Shown here piece by piece: positions 35,797 to 43,914 of a stretch of 64,000 nucleotides of DNA (within the stretch, counting starts at the first letter, position 1; each line of letters opens with the position of its first letter). The notes beneath the pieces were generated by a model. The model had not been told where the DNA came from, did not search any database, and saw nothing but the letters and a program-made list of their open reading frames with translations. Both the position numbers and the translations under genes were made by a program. Source of the stretch: CAIMFV01 sp040757715 (GTDB lineage Bacteria > Pseudomonadota > Alphaproteobacteria > Caulobacterales > Caulobacteraceae); contig JBFLWS010000008.1 in NCBI GenBank assembly GCA_040757715.1, forward strand, positions 1 through 64,000. Direction: 5' to 3'.

Positions 35797-38157
35797 ATGT
35801 CCAAGAACCTGACCCGTCGCGCCCTTCTGGCCAGCGCCGCCATGGCGGCGCCGGGCCTGGCTCTGGCCCGTGAGCTCGGCCCCGCCGCTGATCCTCACGC
35901 CCCCATCGCCACTCGGGTGAAAGCCCTCCTCGGCCGCATGACCCTCGACGAAAAGGTCGAGCAAATGCGGTGCCTGTGGGGGGGCAAGTCGGCGCTGTGG
36001 GATAAGGGCCAGTTCTCTCCGGCCAAGGCCGCCAAGGCCCTGGCCCACGGCATCGGCCAGATCGCCCGTCCCAACGACACCGTGGGCATGGGCGACAGCG
36101 CGCCGGGCGCCTATCTATCCATCGACGCCGGCGTCGGCTTCGTCAACGCCGTGCAGAAGTGTCTGGTCGAGCAGACCCGGCTCGGCATCCCCGCGCTGTT
36201 CCACGAGGAAGCGGCGCACGGCTATGTGGCCGAGGGCGCTACGATCTTCCCCATCCCTCCCGCCCTCGCCAGCACCTGGGATCCGGAGCTGGTGGAGAAG
36301 GCCTATACCGTGGCCGCACGCGAGGCCCGCGCCCGGGGCGTCACCGTGGTGCTGGCGCCGGTGCTGGATCTCGCCCGCGACCCGCGCTACGGCCGGGTGG
36401 AGGAGTTCTTCAGCGAGGATCCGGTTCTTGTGGGTTGCATGGGCGCGGCCGCCGTACGCGGCCTGCAAGGCCCTCACCGCCCGCTGGCCAAGGACCGCGT
36501 CTTCGCCACGCTGAAGCATTTCGTGCACGCGGTTCCGCAGGGCGGGCTGAACATCGCCCCGGCGGACATCAGCGAGCGCTCCTTGCGTGAGACGTTCCTG
36601 CCGCCCTTCGCCCACGTGATCCGCGAGGCGGACGCGGCGGTGGTCATGCCGTCCTACAACGAGATCGAAGGCGTGCCGAGCCACGCCAACCGCGACCTTC
36701 TACAAGGCGCCGGCCGCGAACGCCTCGGCTTCAAGGGCGCCTATTTCAGCGACTACGGCGGCGTCTCCTACCTGGCGTGGGCCCATCACGTGGCCCCCGA
36801 TGAGGCGGCTGCGGCGGCGCTCGCCCTCAAAGCCGGGGTCGACGCCGACCTGCCCGACGGCTCGGCCTATGCGCACCTCGGCGATCTGGCGCGCGCCGGC
36901 AAGGTCGCCGAAGCCGACATCGATCGCGCCGTGGCGCGCATCCTGGCCATGAAGTTCGAGGCTGGTCTGTTCGAGACCCCCTATGTCGACGCCAAGGCCG
37001 CACACCGGCTGACCAACACCCCCGCCGACATCGCCCTCGCCCGCAAGGTGGCGCAAAAGAGCATCGTGCTCCTCACCAATGACGGCGTCCTGCCGCTTGA
37101 TCCGAACCGCGCGCTGAAGCTCGCGGTGATCGGCCCCAATGCGAAGGACCCGGTGTTCGGCGGCTATTCGGGGACCAACGCCAAGGCGGTGGGGCTCCTT
37201 GAGGGCGTTCGTTCAGCCGTTGGGCCGCACGCGGCGGTGACCTATGCGCAAGGCGTGGAGATCGTGGGGCCGGCGGAGACACAGGAGCATCCGGATGCGG
37301 CGGCGCTGAAGGCCTTCGCCCAGCGAAATGAGGCCTTGATCGCTGAAGCTGTAGAGACCGCTAAGCAGGCGGACCTGATCGTGTTGGCGGTGGGCGACCG
37401 GCCGGAAATCACCCGCGAGGCGGTGGCCTATTCCCTGCCCGGTGATCGCTCTAGCCTTGGCCTTTACGGCCAGCAGGACGCCCTGGTGGAGGCGCTCCTG
37501 GCTGCCGGCAAGCCTATAGTCGCGGTGCTGATCAACGGCCGCGCCTTGACGGTCAACCGTTTGGCCGAAAAGGCCAACGCCTTGCTGGAAGCCTGGTATC
37601 TCGGCCAGGAGGGCGGCCACGCCCTGGCCGATGTGCTGTTCGGCGCGGTCAATCCTGGCGGCAAGCTCCCGGTGAGCTTCCCCCGCTCGGTGGGCGAACT
37701 GCCGGTGTTCTACAACCGCCACCCCACGGCCGACAGCAATCGCTATGTGGAGGGGCCGAGGCGGCCGCTGTTCGCCTTCGGCCATGGCCTCAGCTACACC
37801 ACCTTCGCCATGTCGGCGCCGCGCCTCGCTCGCAAGACGTTCGCACCGGGCGAATCCATTGTGGTGGAGGTTGATGTGACCAACACCGGCGCCCGCGAGG
37901 GTGATGAAGTGGTCCAACTCTACATCCGCGACGATGTCTCCTCGGTTCCGCGCCCGGTGCTGGAGCTGCGCAAGTTCCAACGCCTGACCCTGCGCCCCGG
38001 CGAAACCCGCACCCAGCGCTTCGAGCTCAGCCCGGATGATCTCGCCTTCTGGGACATCAACATGAACTGGACGGTGGAGCCGGGCAGCTTCACCCTTTCT
38101 GCGGGGTCAAGCTCGGACAAGCTCAAGTCGACGTCGATGGAAATCGCGCCAGCCTGA
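35797..38157 (+). CDS. Exported GH3 beta-xylosidase / beta-glucosidase
   Basis: A 786-residue GH3 enzyme. A Tat-type signal (LTRRALLASAAMAAPGLALA) suggests export in folded form. The barrel has ALFHEEAAHGY (133-143), KHF (240-242) and nucleophile Asp319 (AYFSDYGG); the sandwich domain begins near SIVLLTNDGVLPL; a C-terminal fibronectin-III-like domain (EVDVTNTGAREGDEVVQLY) completes the usual layout. The sequence type is closer to beta-xylosidases/beta-glucosidases of the BglX kind than to the ExoP-like GH3 at 22645. It is transcribed with the upstream sugar porter and ends at the dispersed repeat 38166-38263. Confidence 0.9.
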   Translation: MSKNLTRRALLASAAMAAPGLALARELGPAADPHAPIATRVKALLGRMTLDEKVEQMRCLWGGKSALWDKGQFSPAKAAKALAHGIGQIARPNDTVGMGDSAPGAYLSIDAGVGFVNAVQKCLVEQTRLGIPALFHEEAAHGYVAEGATIFPIPPALASTWDPELVEKAYTVAAREARARGVTVVLAPVLDLARDPRYGRVEEFFSEDPVLVGCMGAAAVRGLQGPHRPLAKDRVFATLKHFVHAVPQGGLNIAPADISERSLRETFLPPFAHVIREADAAVVMPSYNEIEGVPSHANRDLLQGAGRERLGFKGAYFSDYGGVSYLAWAHHVAPDEAAAAALALKAGVDADLPDGSAYAHLGDLARAGKVAEADIDRAVARILAMKFEAGLFETPYVDAKAAHRLTNTPADIALARKVAQKSIVLLTNDGVLPLDPNRALKLAVIGPNAKDPVFGGYSGTNAKAVGLLEGVRSAVGPHAAVTYAQGVEIVGPAETQEHPDAAALKAFAQRNEALIAEAVETAKQADLIVLAVGDRPEITREAVAYSLPGDRSSLGLYGQQDALVEALLAAGKPIVAVLINGRALTVNRLAEKANALLEAWYLGQEGGHALADVLFGAVNPGGKLPVSFPRSVGELPVFYNRHPTADSNRYVEGPRRPLFAFGHGLSYTTFAMSAPRLARKTFAPGESIVVEVDVTNTGAREGDEVVQLYIRDDVSSVPRPVLELRKFQRLTLRPGETRTQRFELSPDDLAFWDINMNWTVEPGSFTLSAGSSSDKLKSTSMEIAPA

Positions 38158-38165
38158 TTTCTCGA

Positions 38166-38263
38166 TCAAAATCCGATCAAACGGAATCGGATTTTGCTCA
38201 TACTCAATTGAATTTAGAGCATTTTTTGTCCGAAAACCGGTTCCCACTTTTCGGAAAATGCTC
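38166..38263. repeat. Dispersed double-palindrome element, copy 2
   Basis: Nearly identical to 6973-7075: the first palindrome has ATCAAACGG in place of ATCAATCGG, and the second carries GTCCGAAAACCGGTTCCC. Like copy 1 it lies between converging genes (GH3 and GH2). It may act as a transcription or mRNA 3'-end structure. Confidence 0.85.
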
Positions 38264-38280
38264 GCGCGCGCCGCGTTTCC

Positions 38281-40911
38281 TTACTGAGTCTCCAGCACGC
38301 CGACGATGCGGAGCTCCGCCACGCCCACGGGCTCGCCCGTGGCTGAGCGAACCTGGAGGCGCACCTTCTCGCCGGTGATCGCCGCCGTCTTGAGCTCCAG
38401 GCTAGGCCCCACGACCTCGCCCGCAGGTTGGTCCACCAGCGGCCGCCAATCGCCGCTCGGAATCTGGATCTCCGCATGAATGGCGTAGCGCCCTAGCGCA
38501 TTTAAGGTGATCAACAGGCGTCGAACAGAGATGATGCGCTCCGGATCCACCGAAACCCAGGCCTGCGCGTCCTCCTTCGCGGGCGCCCAATAGGTAGAGG
38601 CGTCGCCGTCATTGACCAGACGCGGCGGATGCCCCGGCGCGCTGGAGCTCGCGCTGGTGGGATTGTCGCCGCCGAAGGTTTGCTCCACCGCCTCGCCCGA
38701 CACCGCCCGCTGCAGTGGCTGGTAAGGCCGATCGGCGGCGAGTGGCGTCACCCCCGACTTGAAGGCAGGACCGTCCAGGGTCTTGATTTCAAGCACCCCG
38801 TCCTTCAGCCCCGGCGACGTCGCCCGCAATCGGGTCACGCCGGATTGCCAGCTGCGCATGGCGATGGCCGCCTTGCCGTCGCGAATCGGAATGTCCGAAT
38901 TGGCCGCGAAGTCGATATGTCGCCCGGTCGGCAGCTCGCCCGGCCCGGCCTCGATCCGTAGACTCACCGGCGGGCTGTTGCTGAGCGCTTGACCCTTCGC
39001 GTCGACCACCGTCACTACGAGCTGCACATCGTCTGTCCCGTCGGCATGGCGGATCACGGGCGAACTCGACCTCAGCCGAAGCGCGGCGGCCTGGCCCGGC
39101 TTGGGCCAGGCTGGCGGGGCGATGCCGCGATAGGCGTTGCGATACCAGTACCAGGCCCGTTTCGGCAGGCGCGAATAATCCACAAGGCCCATCGAGCCGA
39201 ACTGGCGTCCGGCGATGGAGCCATGATCGAAGCCAGCCCAGATCGCCTCGCCCGACCGCCAAGCGGGGCGCCAGCTGTCCGGCTGCCCCGGAACCGCGCC
39301 CGGCGTGTGCTCGATGTCGCCCCAACCCGGACCGTAGTCCCCAGGACGATCCGCGATGGTGGAGCCGTATTCGGCTACCAAGTTGGCGATATGCGGATTG
39401 GGGAACAGCACGGCCCCGTCGCCGTTATAGCCGGCGACGTCGCCGATCTTGTCGATGTCGCCGCGCTGGGCGCCGTCCACCGCAGCCGGGCGGGTGGGAT
39501 CGAGCTGGTGCGCTAGAGCGACCTCCTCGGCCAAAAGGCGCTTCACCTGCGGCAAGGTCTCTTGCGCCGTGAAGAACACTTCGTTGTCCATGCCCCAGAC
39601 CACGATGGAGGGGTGGTTGCGGCTGATGCGGATCATCTCCGCTAACTGCTGCTTCACGCTGGCGTCGAACGCCCCCGATTGACCCGGTTCGGTGGGATAG
39701 GCCGACGCGCCCCAGGGATTGTTGAAGCCCGCGGTGCCCCAGAACGGCGCCTCAGACAGGAACAGGACGCCGATACGATCCGTGGCCTCGGCGAAGTGCG
39801 GATCGTGCGGATAGTGCGAGCCGCGGATGAAGTCGAAGCCGGCGTCCTTGATCAGCCGCACATCGCGATCGATGGCGGCGTTGGTGACGGCGTCGCCCCA
39901 CCCGGCCTGGTCCTGGTGCACGTTGGCGCCGCGGAAATAGCGATGCTGGCCGTTGAGGAAAAAGCCCTTATCGGCGCTCCAGGAGAACCAACGGAAGCCG
40001 AACTCGGTCTGATAGCGATCGCTCTCGCGGCCGTTCACGATTAGCCGGGTCACCGTGTGATAGAGGTCCGGCGTTTCTGGCGACCACAGGCGCGGACGAT
40101 CGATGGGGGCCGAGCGCTGATGCGCCGTCGCCGTCGCGCCATGAGCCACCTGCACCCGCGTGGACGGCAGGCGAGAGACCACGGCGCCCGTGGCGTCCAC
40201 CACGTCCGTCTCGACGGTCACGGCCGCATCGCGAGCGCCGTCGTTGCGCACCTCCGTGTCCACGGCCACCTTGCCCTCGCGCGCCGAAAGGTCCGGCGTG
40301 GTGACGAAGGTCCCGGTCCAAGGCACGTGAACGTCCTTGGTCTCCACCAGCCAGACATCCCGATAGAGCCCGCCGCTGAACACATGCTCGCCGGCGCGGG
40401 GCGCGAGGGCGGGATCCCACTTGTTGTTCACCCGTACCGCAACGATGTTGGTCCCGACATGCAGCGCCGAGGTCATGTTCACCGGAAAGCCGGTATAGCC
40501 GCCGCGGTGATGGGCGAGCAGAACGCCATTTACGTAGACCTCAGCATCCTGAAACGCGCCCTCGAACTCCAGGAATTCCTGCCGCCCGTTGAGCGTATGA
40601 TCGATCTGGAGCGTTTTTCGATACCAGCCAAAGCCGACATAGAAGGCCGGCGCCTGGAAATAGGGCTGGCTAAAGCTGTGCGGCAACCCCACGGAGCCCC
40701 ACTTCGAGTCATCGAAGCCTGGTTTTTCCGCGCCTTCCGCGTCATCCAAGGCAAATCGCCACCCCGCATTGAAGCTTATTCGGTTGCGCTCCACTGAATT
40801 TATCGTCGAGTCGGCGTGACCACGCTGAATGCGCCCCGCTTCTGCTTGATACGCTTGAAGCGACATCAAAAACGCCAGAACGCCAGCCGCTTTGTTTATC
40901 CATGACGCCAT
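38281..40911 (-). CDS. Exported GH2 beta-galactosidase with C-terminal discoidin-like domain
   Basis: An 876-residue enzyme with a signal peptide (cleavage near YQAEAG). A jelly-roll sugar-binding domain (about 45-190; FQDAEVYVNG, GGYTGFPV) and an immunoglobulin-like domain (about 195-300) lead to the barrel with acid/base Glu444 (WGMDNEVFF) and nucleophile Glu514 (LVAEYGST). After a second Ig-like region, residues about 730-876 look like an F5/8 type C fold (RLVNDGDASTYWAPA, AWVSVDPERIISVRRL), which usually binds galactosides. GGGGATAA precedes the ATG. It diverges from dgoK. GH2 also includes beta-glucuronidases and beta-mannosidases; galactosidase is favoured by the neighbouring galactose catabolic genes. 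Confidence 0.87.
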   Translation of the reverse strand: MASWINKAAGVLAFLMSLQAYQAEAGRIQRGHADSTINSVERNRISFNAGWRFALDDAEGAEKPGFDDSKWGSVGLPHSFSQPYFQAPAFYVGFGWYRKTLQIDHTLNGRQEFLEFEGAFQDAEVYVNGVLLAHHRGGYTGFPVNMTSALHVGTNIVAVRVNNKWDPALAPRAGEHVFSGGLYRDVWLVETKDVHVPWTGTFVTTPDLSAREGKVAVDTEVRNDGARDAAVTVETDVVDATGAVVSRLPSTRVQVAHGATATAHQRSAPIDRPRLWSPETPDLYHTVTRLIVNGRESDRYQTEFGFRWFSWSADKGFFLNGQHRYFRGANVHQDQAGWGDAVTNAAIDRDVRLIKDAGFDFIRGSHYPHDPHFAEATDRIGVLFLSEAPFWGTAGFNNPWGASAYPTEPGQSGAFDASVKQQLAEMIRISRNHPSIVVWGMDNEVFFTAQETLPQVKRLLAEEVALAHQLDPTRPAAVDGAQRGDIDKIGDVAGYNGDGAVLFPNPHIANLVAEYGSTIADRPGDYGPGWGDIEHTPGAVPGQPDSWRPAWRSGEAIWAGFDHGSIAGRQFGSMGLVDYSRLPKRAWYWYRNAYRGIAPPAWPKPGQAAALRLRSSSPVIRHADGTDDVQLVVTVVDAKGQALSNSPPVSLRIEAGPGELPTGRHIDFAANSDIPIRDGKAAIAMRSWQSGVTRLRATSPGLKDGVLEIKTLDGPAFKSGVTPLAADRPYQPLQRAVSGEAVEQTFGGDNPTSASSSAPGHPPRLVNDGDASTYWAPAKEDAQAWVSVDPERIISVRRLLITLNALGRYAIHAEIQIPSGDWRPLVDQPAGEVVGPSLELKTAAITGEKVRLQVRSATGEPVGVAELRIVGVLETQ

Positions 40912-41019
40912 GCCATTATCCCCAGGCGACGAATTATTATGCTGTACCGACGAGTCGGATTTCTTAGTTCGACACCGTTTGCGGTCGCCGATGCTCGGTC
41001 CGTCTCGAAGGCGCTTCCG

Positions 41020-41040
41020 TGGTTGCTATTTGTATGATTT
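41020..41040. promoter_or_regulatory. Degenerate LacI-like/GntR-like pair, GH2 / dgoK intergenic region
   Basis: TGGTTGCTATTTG (41020-41032) resembles the LacI half-site and overlaps TTGTATGATTT (41030-41040), a GntR-type half-site. It lies in the 281-bp divergent region 40912-41192, which shows no gene. Confidence 0.35.
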
Positions 41041-41192
41041 ATTCGGCGAGATCACAAACCACAATGCGGAGGAATGGGATTGAACTGCGCCCGATGCACA
41101 GCAGAAGCGCCATGGACGGACCTCGCGAGGCTTAGCGCGCCCGCGAAACGCGCCGCCCTGATTATATCGCGGCGATCGAGGGCTGGACGCTG

Positions 41193-42086
41193 ATGGCGAG
41201 CTATCGCGTGCGCGGCGACTGGGGCTCCACGCACCTTCGACTATTCCGGGTCGAGGGCGCCGCCGTCACGGATCAGAGGCTCGGCCTCGGCATTCTGCGC
41301 CTGCAAGGCGCCCGCCCGGAATATATTCTGGCTGCGGCCCTTTCCCTTTGGCGCCGCGACGGCATGCCTGAATCCATCACGCTTTGCGGCATGGTGGGAT
41401 CGCGCAACGGCTGGCGTGAGGCACCTTACGTTCCATGCCCCTGCCGCCTGGAAGATTGGCGGCTCAAAGCGTTGCGCCTATCCCTGGACGGCGCGCCAGT
41501 GGTCATCGCTGCAGGCCTGTCCATTGTCGGTAACGACGATCGACCCGATGTGATGCGCGGCGAGGAAACGCAGATATTCGGCGCCCTCGCGACGGATGCG
41601 CGATTACGGGTCGGACGCCATCTGATCGCCCTGCCTGGCACCCACAGCAAATGGGTGGTGGTCGAGGATGGCGCTGTGGCCGAGTTTCGAACCTACCCCA
41701 CGGGCGAGCTGTTCGCCCTGTTGCGTGAACATTCTTCCCTGGTGGGGTTCAAGGCCGAGACCGTCGAGCCGGACCCCGAGGGTTTCAAGGCCGGACTTGC
41801 TCGCATCGTGGATGGACAACGGCTGCTCGGCGCCTTGTTCGAAGCCCGCAGCGCCCAGCTCCTCGCCGCCCGCTCTTCCGCCTGGGCGATGGGCTTCATC
41901 TCGGGGGTGCTAATCGGCAGCGAAGTGGCCGAGGCGCTCGCGGCGGCGCCGGACGCCGCCCCCGTTCTCATCGGTGAAACGCAGTTGCTGGCCGCCTACG
42001 AACAGGCGCTTCAGCAGTTCGGCCGCGCGCCGATCAAGCTCAACGGACCGCAATGCTCCATCGCCGGATTGGAGCTGTTGGAATAG
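41193..42086 (+). CDS. dgoK: 2-dehydro-3-deoxygalactonokinase
   Basis: Phosphorylates 2-keto-3-deoxygalactonate in the De Ley-Doudoroff galactose pathway. The 297-residue protein shows the DgoK series of motifs: GDWGSTHLRLF near the N-terminus, GMVGSRNGWREAPYVPCP, VMRGEETQIFGAL, LPGTHSKWVVVEDG and YPTGELFALLREHS. It is cytoplasmic. It starts a tight rightward operon: one base separates its TAG from the dgoA ATG, and the dehydrogenase overlaps dgoA. No strong ribosome site is visible ahead of ATG 41193. Confidence 0.95.
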   Translation: MASYRVRGDWGSTHLRLFRVEGAAVTDQRLGLGILRLQGARPEYILAAALSLWRRDGMPESITLCGMVGSRNGWREAPYVPCPCRLEDWRLKALRLSLDGAPVVIAAGLSIVGNDDRPDVMRGEETQIFGALATDARLRVGRHLIALPGTHSKWVVVEDGAVAEFRTYPTGELFALLREHSSLVGFKAETVEPDPEGFKAGLARIVDGQRLLGALFEARSAQLLAARSSAWAMGFISGVLIGSEVAEALAAAPDAAPVLIGETQLLAAYEQALQQFGRAPIKLNGPQCSIAGLELLE

Positions 42087-42087
42087 C

Positions 42088-42753
42088 ATGATGACACTTG
42101 ATGAAATTCTGAACGCGGATGCGGCGCCCGTGGTGGCCATATTGCGCGGCCTGCGCCCCGATGAGGCGTTGGACATCGGCGCCGCCTTGGTGGAGGCGGG
42201 CGTCCGCTTGATTGAAGTGCCAATGAACTCTCCAGCCCCGCTCGACAGCATCGCCAGCCTCCAGCAAACCTTCGGCGCGGACGCGCTGATCGGCGCGGGA
42301 ACGGTGTTGGACGTCGCCGCCGTGGACGCCGTGGCCGCCACTGGCGCGCGGCTCATCGTGACCCCGAACACCGACCCAGCCGTGATCGCGCGGAGCGTCG
42401 CGCTAGGGCTTGAACCCATGCCTGGCTTTCTTTCTCCCACGGAAGCCTTCAGCGCCTACAAGGCCGGAGCGCGGCGATTGAAGCTCTTCCCCGCTGGCGA
42501 ACTCGGCGTCGGCTATATCAAGGCGGTGCGGGCCGTCCTGCCCGCCGACGCGCGGCTCTGGGCCATTGGCGGTGCAGATGCGGGATCGGTCGGCGAATGG
42601 CTCGCCGCCGGCTGCGAAGGCATCGGCGTCGGCAGCGCCCTGTTCAAACCTGGCGACACCGCCGCACAGGTGTCGGCGAAGGCCAAGACGCTCGTCGCCG
42701 CGACCCTCGCCGCGCTGACCAAGCTTGCCGACGCTGGCGCGCGAGGCGTGTGA
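42088..42753 (+). CDS. dgoA: 2-dehydro-3-deoxy-6-phosphogalactonate aldolase
   Basis: Class I aldolase splitting 2-keto-3-deoxy-6-phosphogalactonate into pyruvate and glyceraldehyde 3-phosphate. The 221-residue protein has Glu43 in IEVPMNSP (the KDPGal-type variant of the KDPG motif), GAGTVL, IVTPNTDP and the Schiff-base Lys132 in LKLFPAGELG. ATG 42088 is followed directly by another in-frame ATG. Its stop overlaps the next start (TGATG). Confidence 0.94.
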   Translation: MMTLDEILNADAAPVVAILRGLRPDEALDIGAALVEAGVRLIEVPMNSPAPLDSIASLQQTFGADALIGAGTVLDVAAVDAVAATGARLIVTPNTDPAVIARSVALGLEPMPGFLSPTEAFSAYKAGARRLKLFPAGELGVGYIKAVRAVLPADARLWAIGGADAGSVGEWLAAGCEGIGVGSALFKPGDTAAQVSAKAKTLVAATLAALTKLADAGARGV

Positions 42754-43682
42754 TGGACCGGCCCATCCAGATTGGCCTTGTGGGCTACGGCAAGATCGCC
42801 CGCGACCAGCACGCGCCGGCGCTGCGGCGCAATCCTGCCTTCCAGCTGGTCGCCGCGGCGGACCCCATCGCCCAGGGCGGCGACATCGCGATCTATCCGA
42901 CGCTCGAAGCGATGTTGGACGCCTGCCCCGACATTGAGGCCGTGGCAGTCTGCACGCCGCCGGTGGCCCGCCGCGCCCTAGCCTCCGCCGCCCTTGCGCG
43001 CGGCAAACATGTGCTGCTTGAAAAGCCGCCCGCGGCCTCGCTCAGCGAGGTCGAGGCCTTGCGCCAACAGGCGCAATCCATGGGACTGACCCTTTTCGCG
43101 GCGTGGCATTCCCGCTTCGCCGCCGCGGTGGCCCCGGCGCGGCTGGTGCTGGCGCACCGTCGCCTACGCTATGTCAAGATCGACTGGCGCGAGGACGTCC
43201 GGCATTGGCATCCGGGCCAGGCGTGGATCTGGCGGCCCGGTGGGCTCGGCGTGTTTGATCCAGGGATCAACGCCCTGTCGATCGCCACCGCCATCCTGCC
43301 GCGGCCGTTCTTTGTGACGGGCGCTGATCTGCATTTTCCCGCCAACTGTGAAGCGCCCATCGCGGCCGACCTCGCCTTCGCGGACGCCAACGGTCTCGCC
43401 ATCATCGCAGGCTTCGACTGGCTGCAAACGGGTCCGCAGACCTGGGACATCGTCATCGAGACGGACGAGGGGCGCGTGGAGTTGCAGCAGGGCGGCTCGC
43501 GGCTCATCGTCGACGGGGTGGTTTTGGTGGACGCGGCGGACGTGGAATATCCCGGCGTGTACCAGCGTTTCGCCGAATTGATCGCCAGTGGCGCTTCCGA
43601 CGTGGATGTCGCGCCTCTGCGCCAGGTGGCGGACGCCTTCCTGCTCGGTCGGCGACACGTGGCCGCGCCCTTCGAAGACTGA
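42753..43682 (+). CDS. D-galactose 1-dehydrogenase (Gfo/Idh/MocA family)
   Basis: Oxidises D-galactose (often also L-arabinose or D-fucose) to the lactone with NAD(P). The 309-residue protein begins with a Rossmann motif (GLVGYGKIARDQHAPAL). It has HVLLEKPPAA with the conserved Lys, and the stretches DVRHWHPGQAWIW, GGLGVFDPGINALSIAT and TGPQTWDI, which are characteristic of bacterial galactose dehydrogenases. ATG 42753 overlaps the dgoA stop. With dgoK and dgoA it forms most of the De Ley-Doudoroff route; lactonase and galactonate dehydratase are not in this operon. Confidence 0.88.
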   Translation: MDRPIQIGLVGYGKIARDQHAPALRRNPAFQLVAAADPIAQGGDIAIYPTLEAMLDACPDIEAVAVCTPPVARRALASAALARGKHVLLEKPPAASLSEVEALRQQAQSMGLTLFAAWHSRFAAAVAPARLVLAHRRLRYVKIDWREDVRHWHPGQAWIWRPGGLGVFDPGINALSIATAILPRPFFVTGADLHFPANCEAPIAADLAFADANGLAIIAGFDWLQTGPQTWDIVIETDEGRVELQQGGSRLIVDGVVLVDAADVEYPGVYQRFAELIASGASDVDVAPLRQVADAFLLGRRHVAAPFED

Positions 43683-43914
43683 GCGGTTCGAGCACAAGAT
43701 CCGTTGTCGGCGGCTTAAATTGATGCGGCCCCAGAGAGCCTTCCCCTGTCCCGACTTCAAGCGGCTCGGTTCACCACGCTTCAGTCCTCGAAGGCGCGGC
43801 GCTGCCCGCTCAAACACCCCCGTGGGGCTCCAATTCTGCTTCACGCGCAAAATTGGCGGTGTTACTGGCGATATTTCGTAACTTCGCGGATCCTTTTGAA
43901 ATCCCAGCACTGTC

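Noticed and set aside
43683..43914. Possible small gene (about 97 codons) between the galactose dehydrogenase and the next oxidoreductase
   Set aside because: No ribosome site, composition dominated by Arg/Ser/Pro, no recognisable motif; treated as intergenic.
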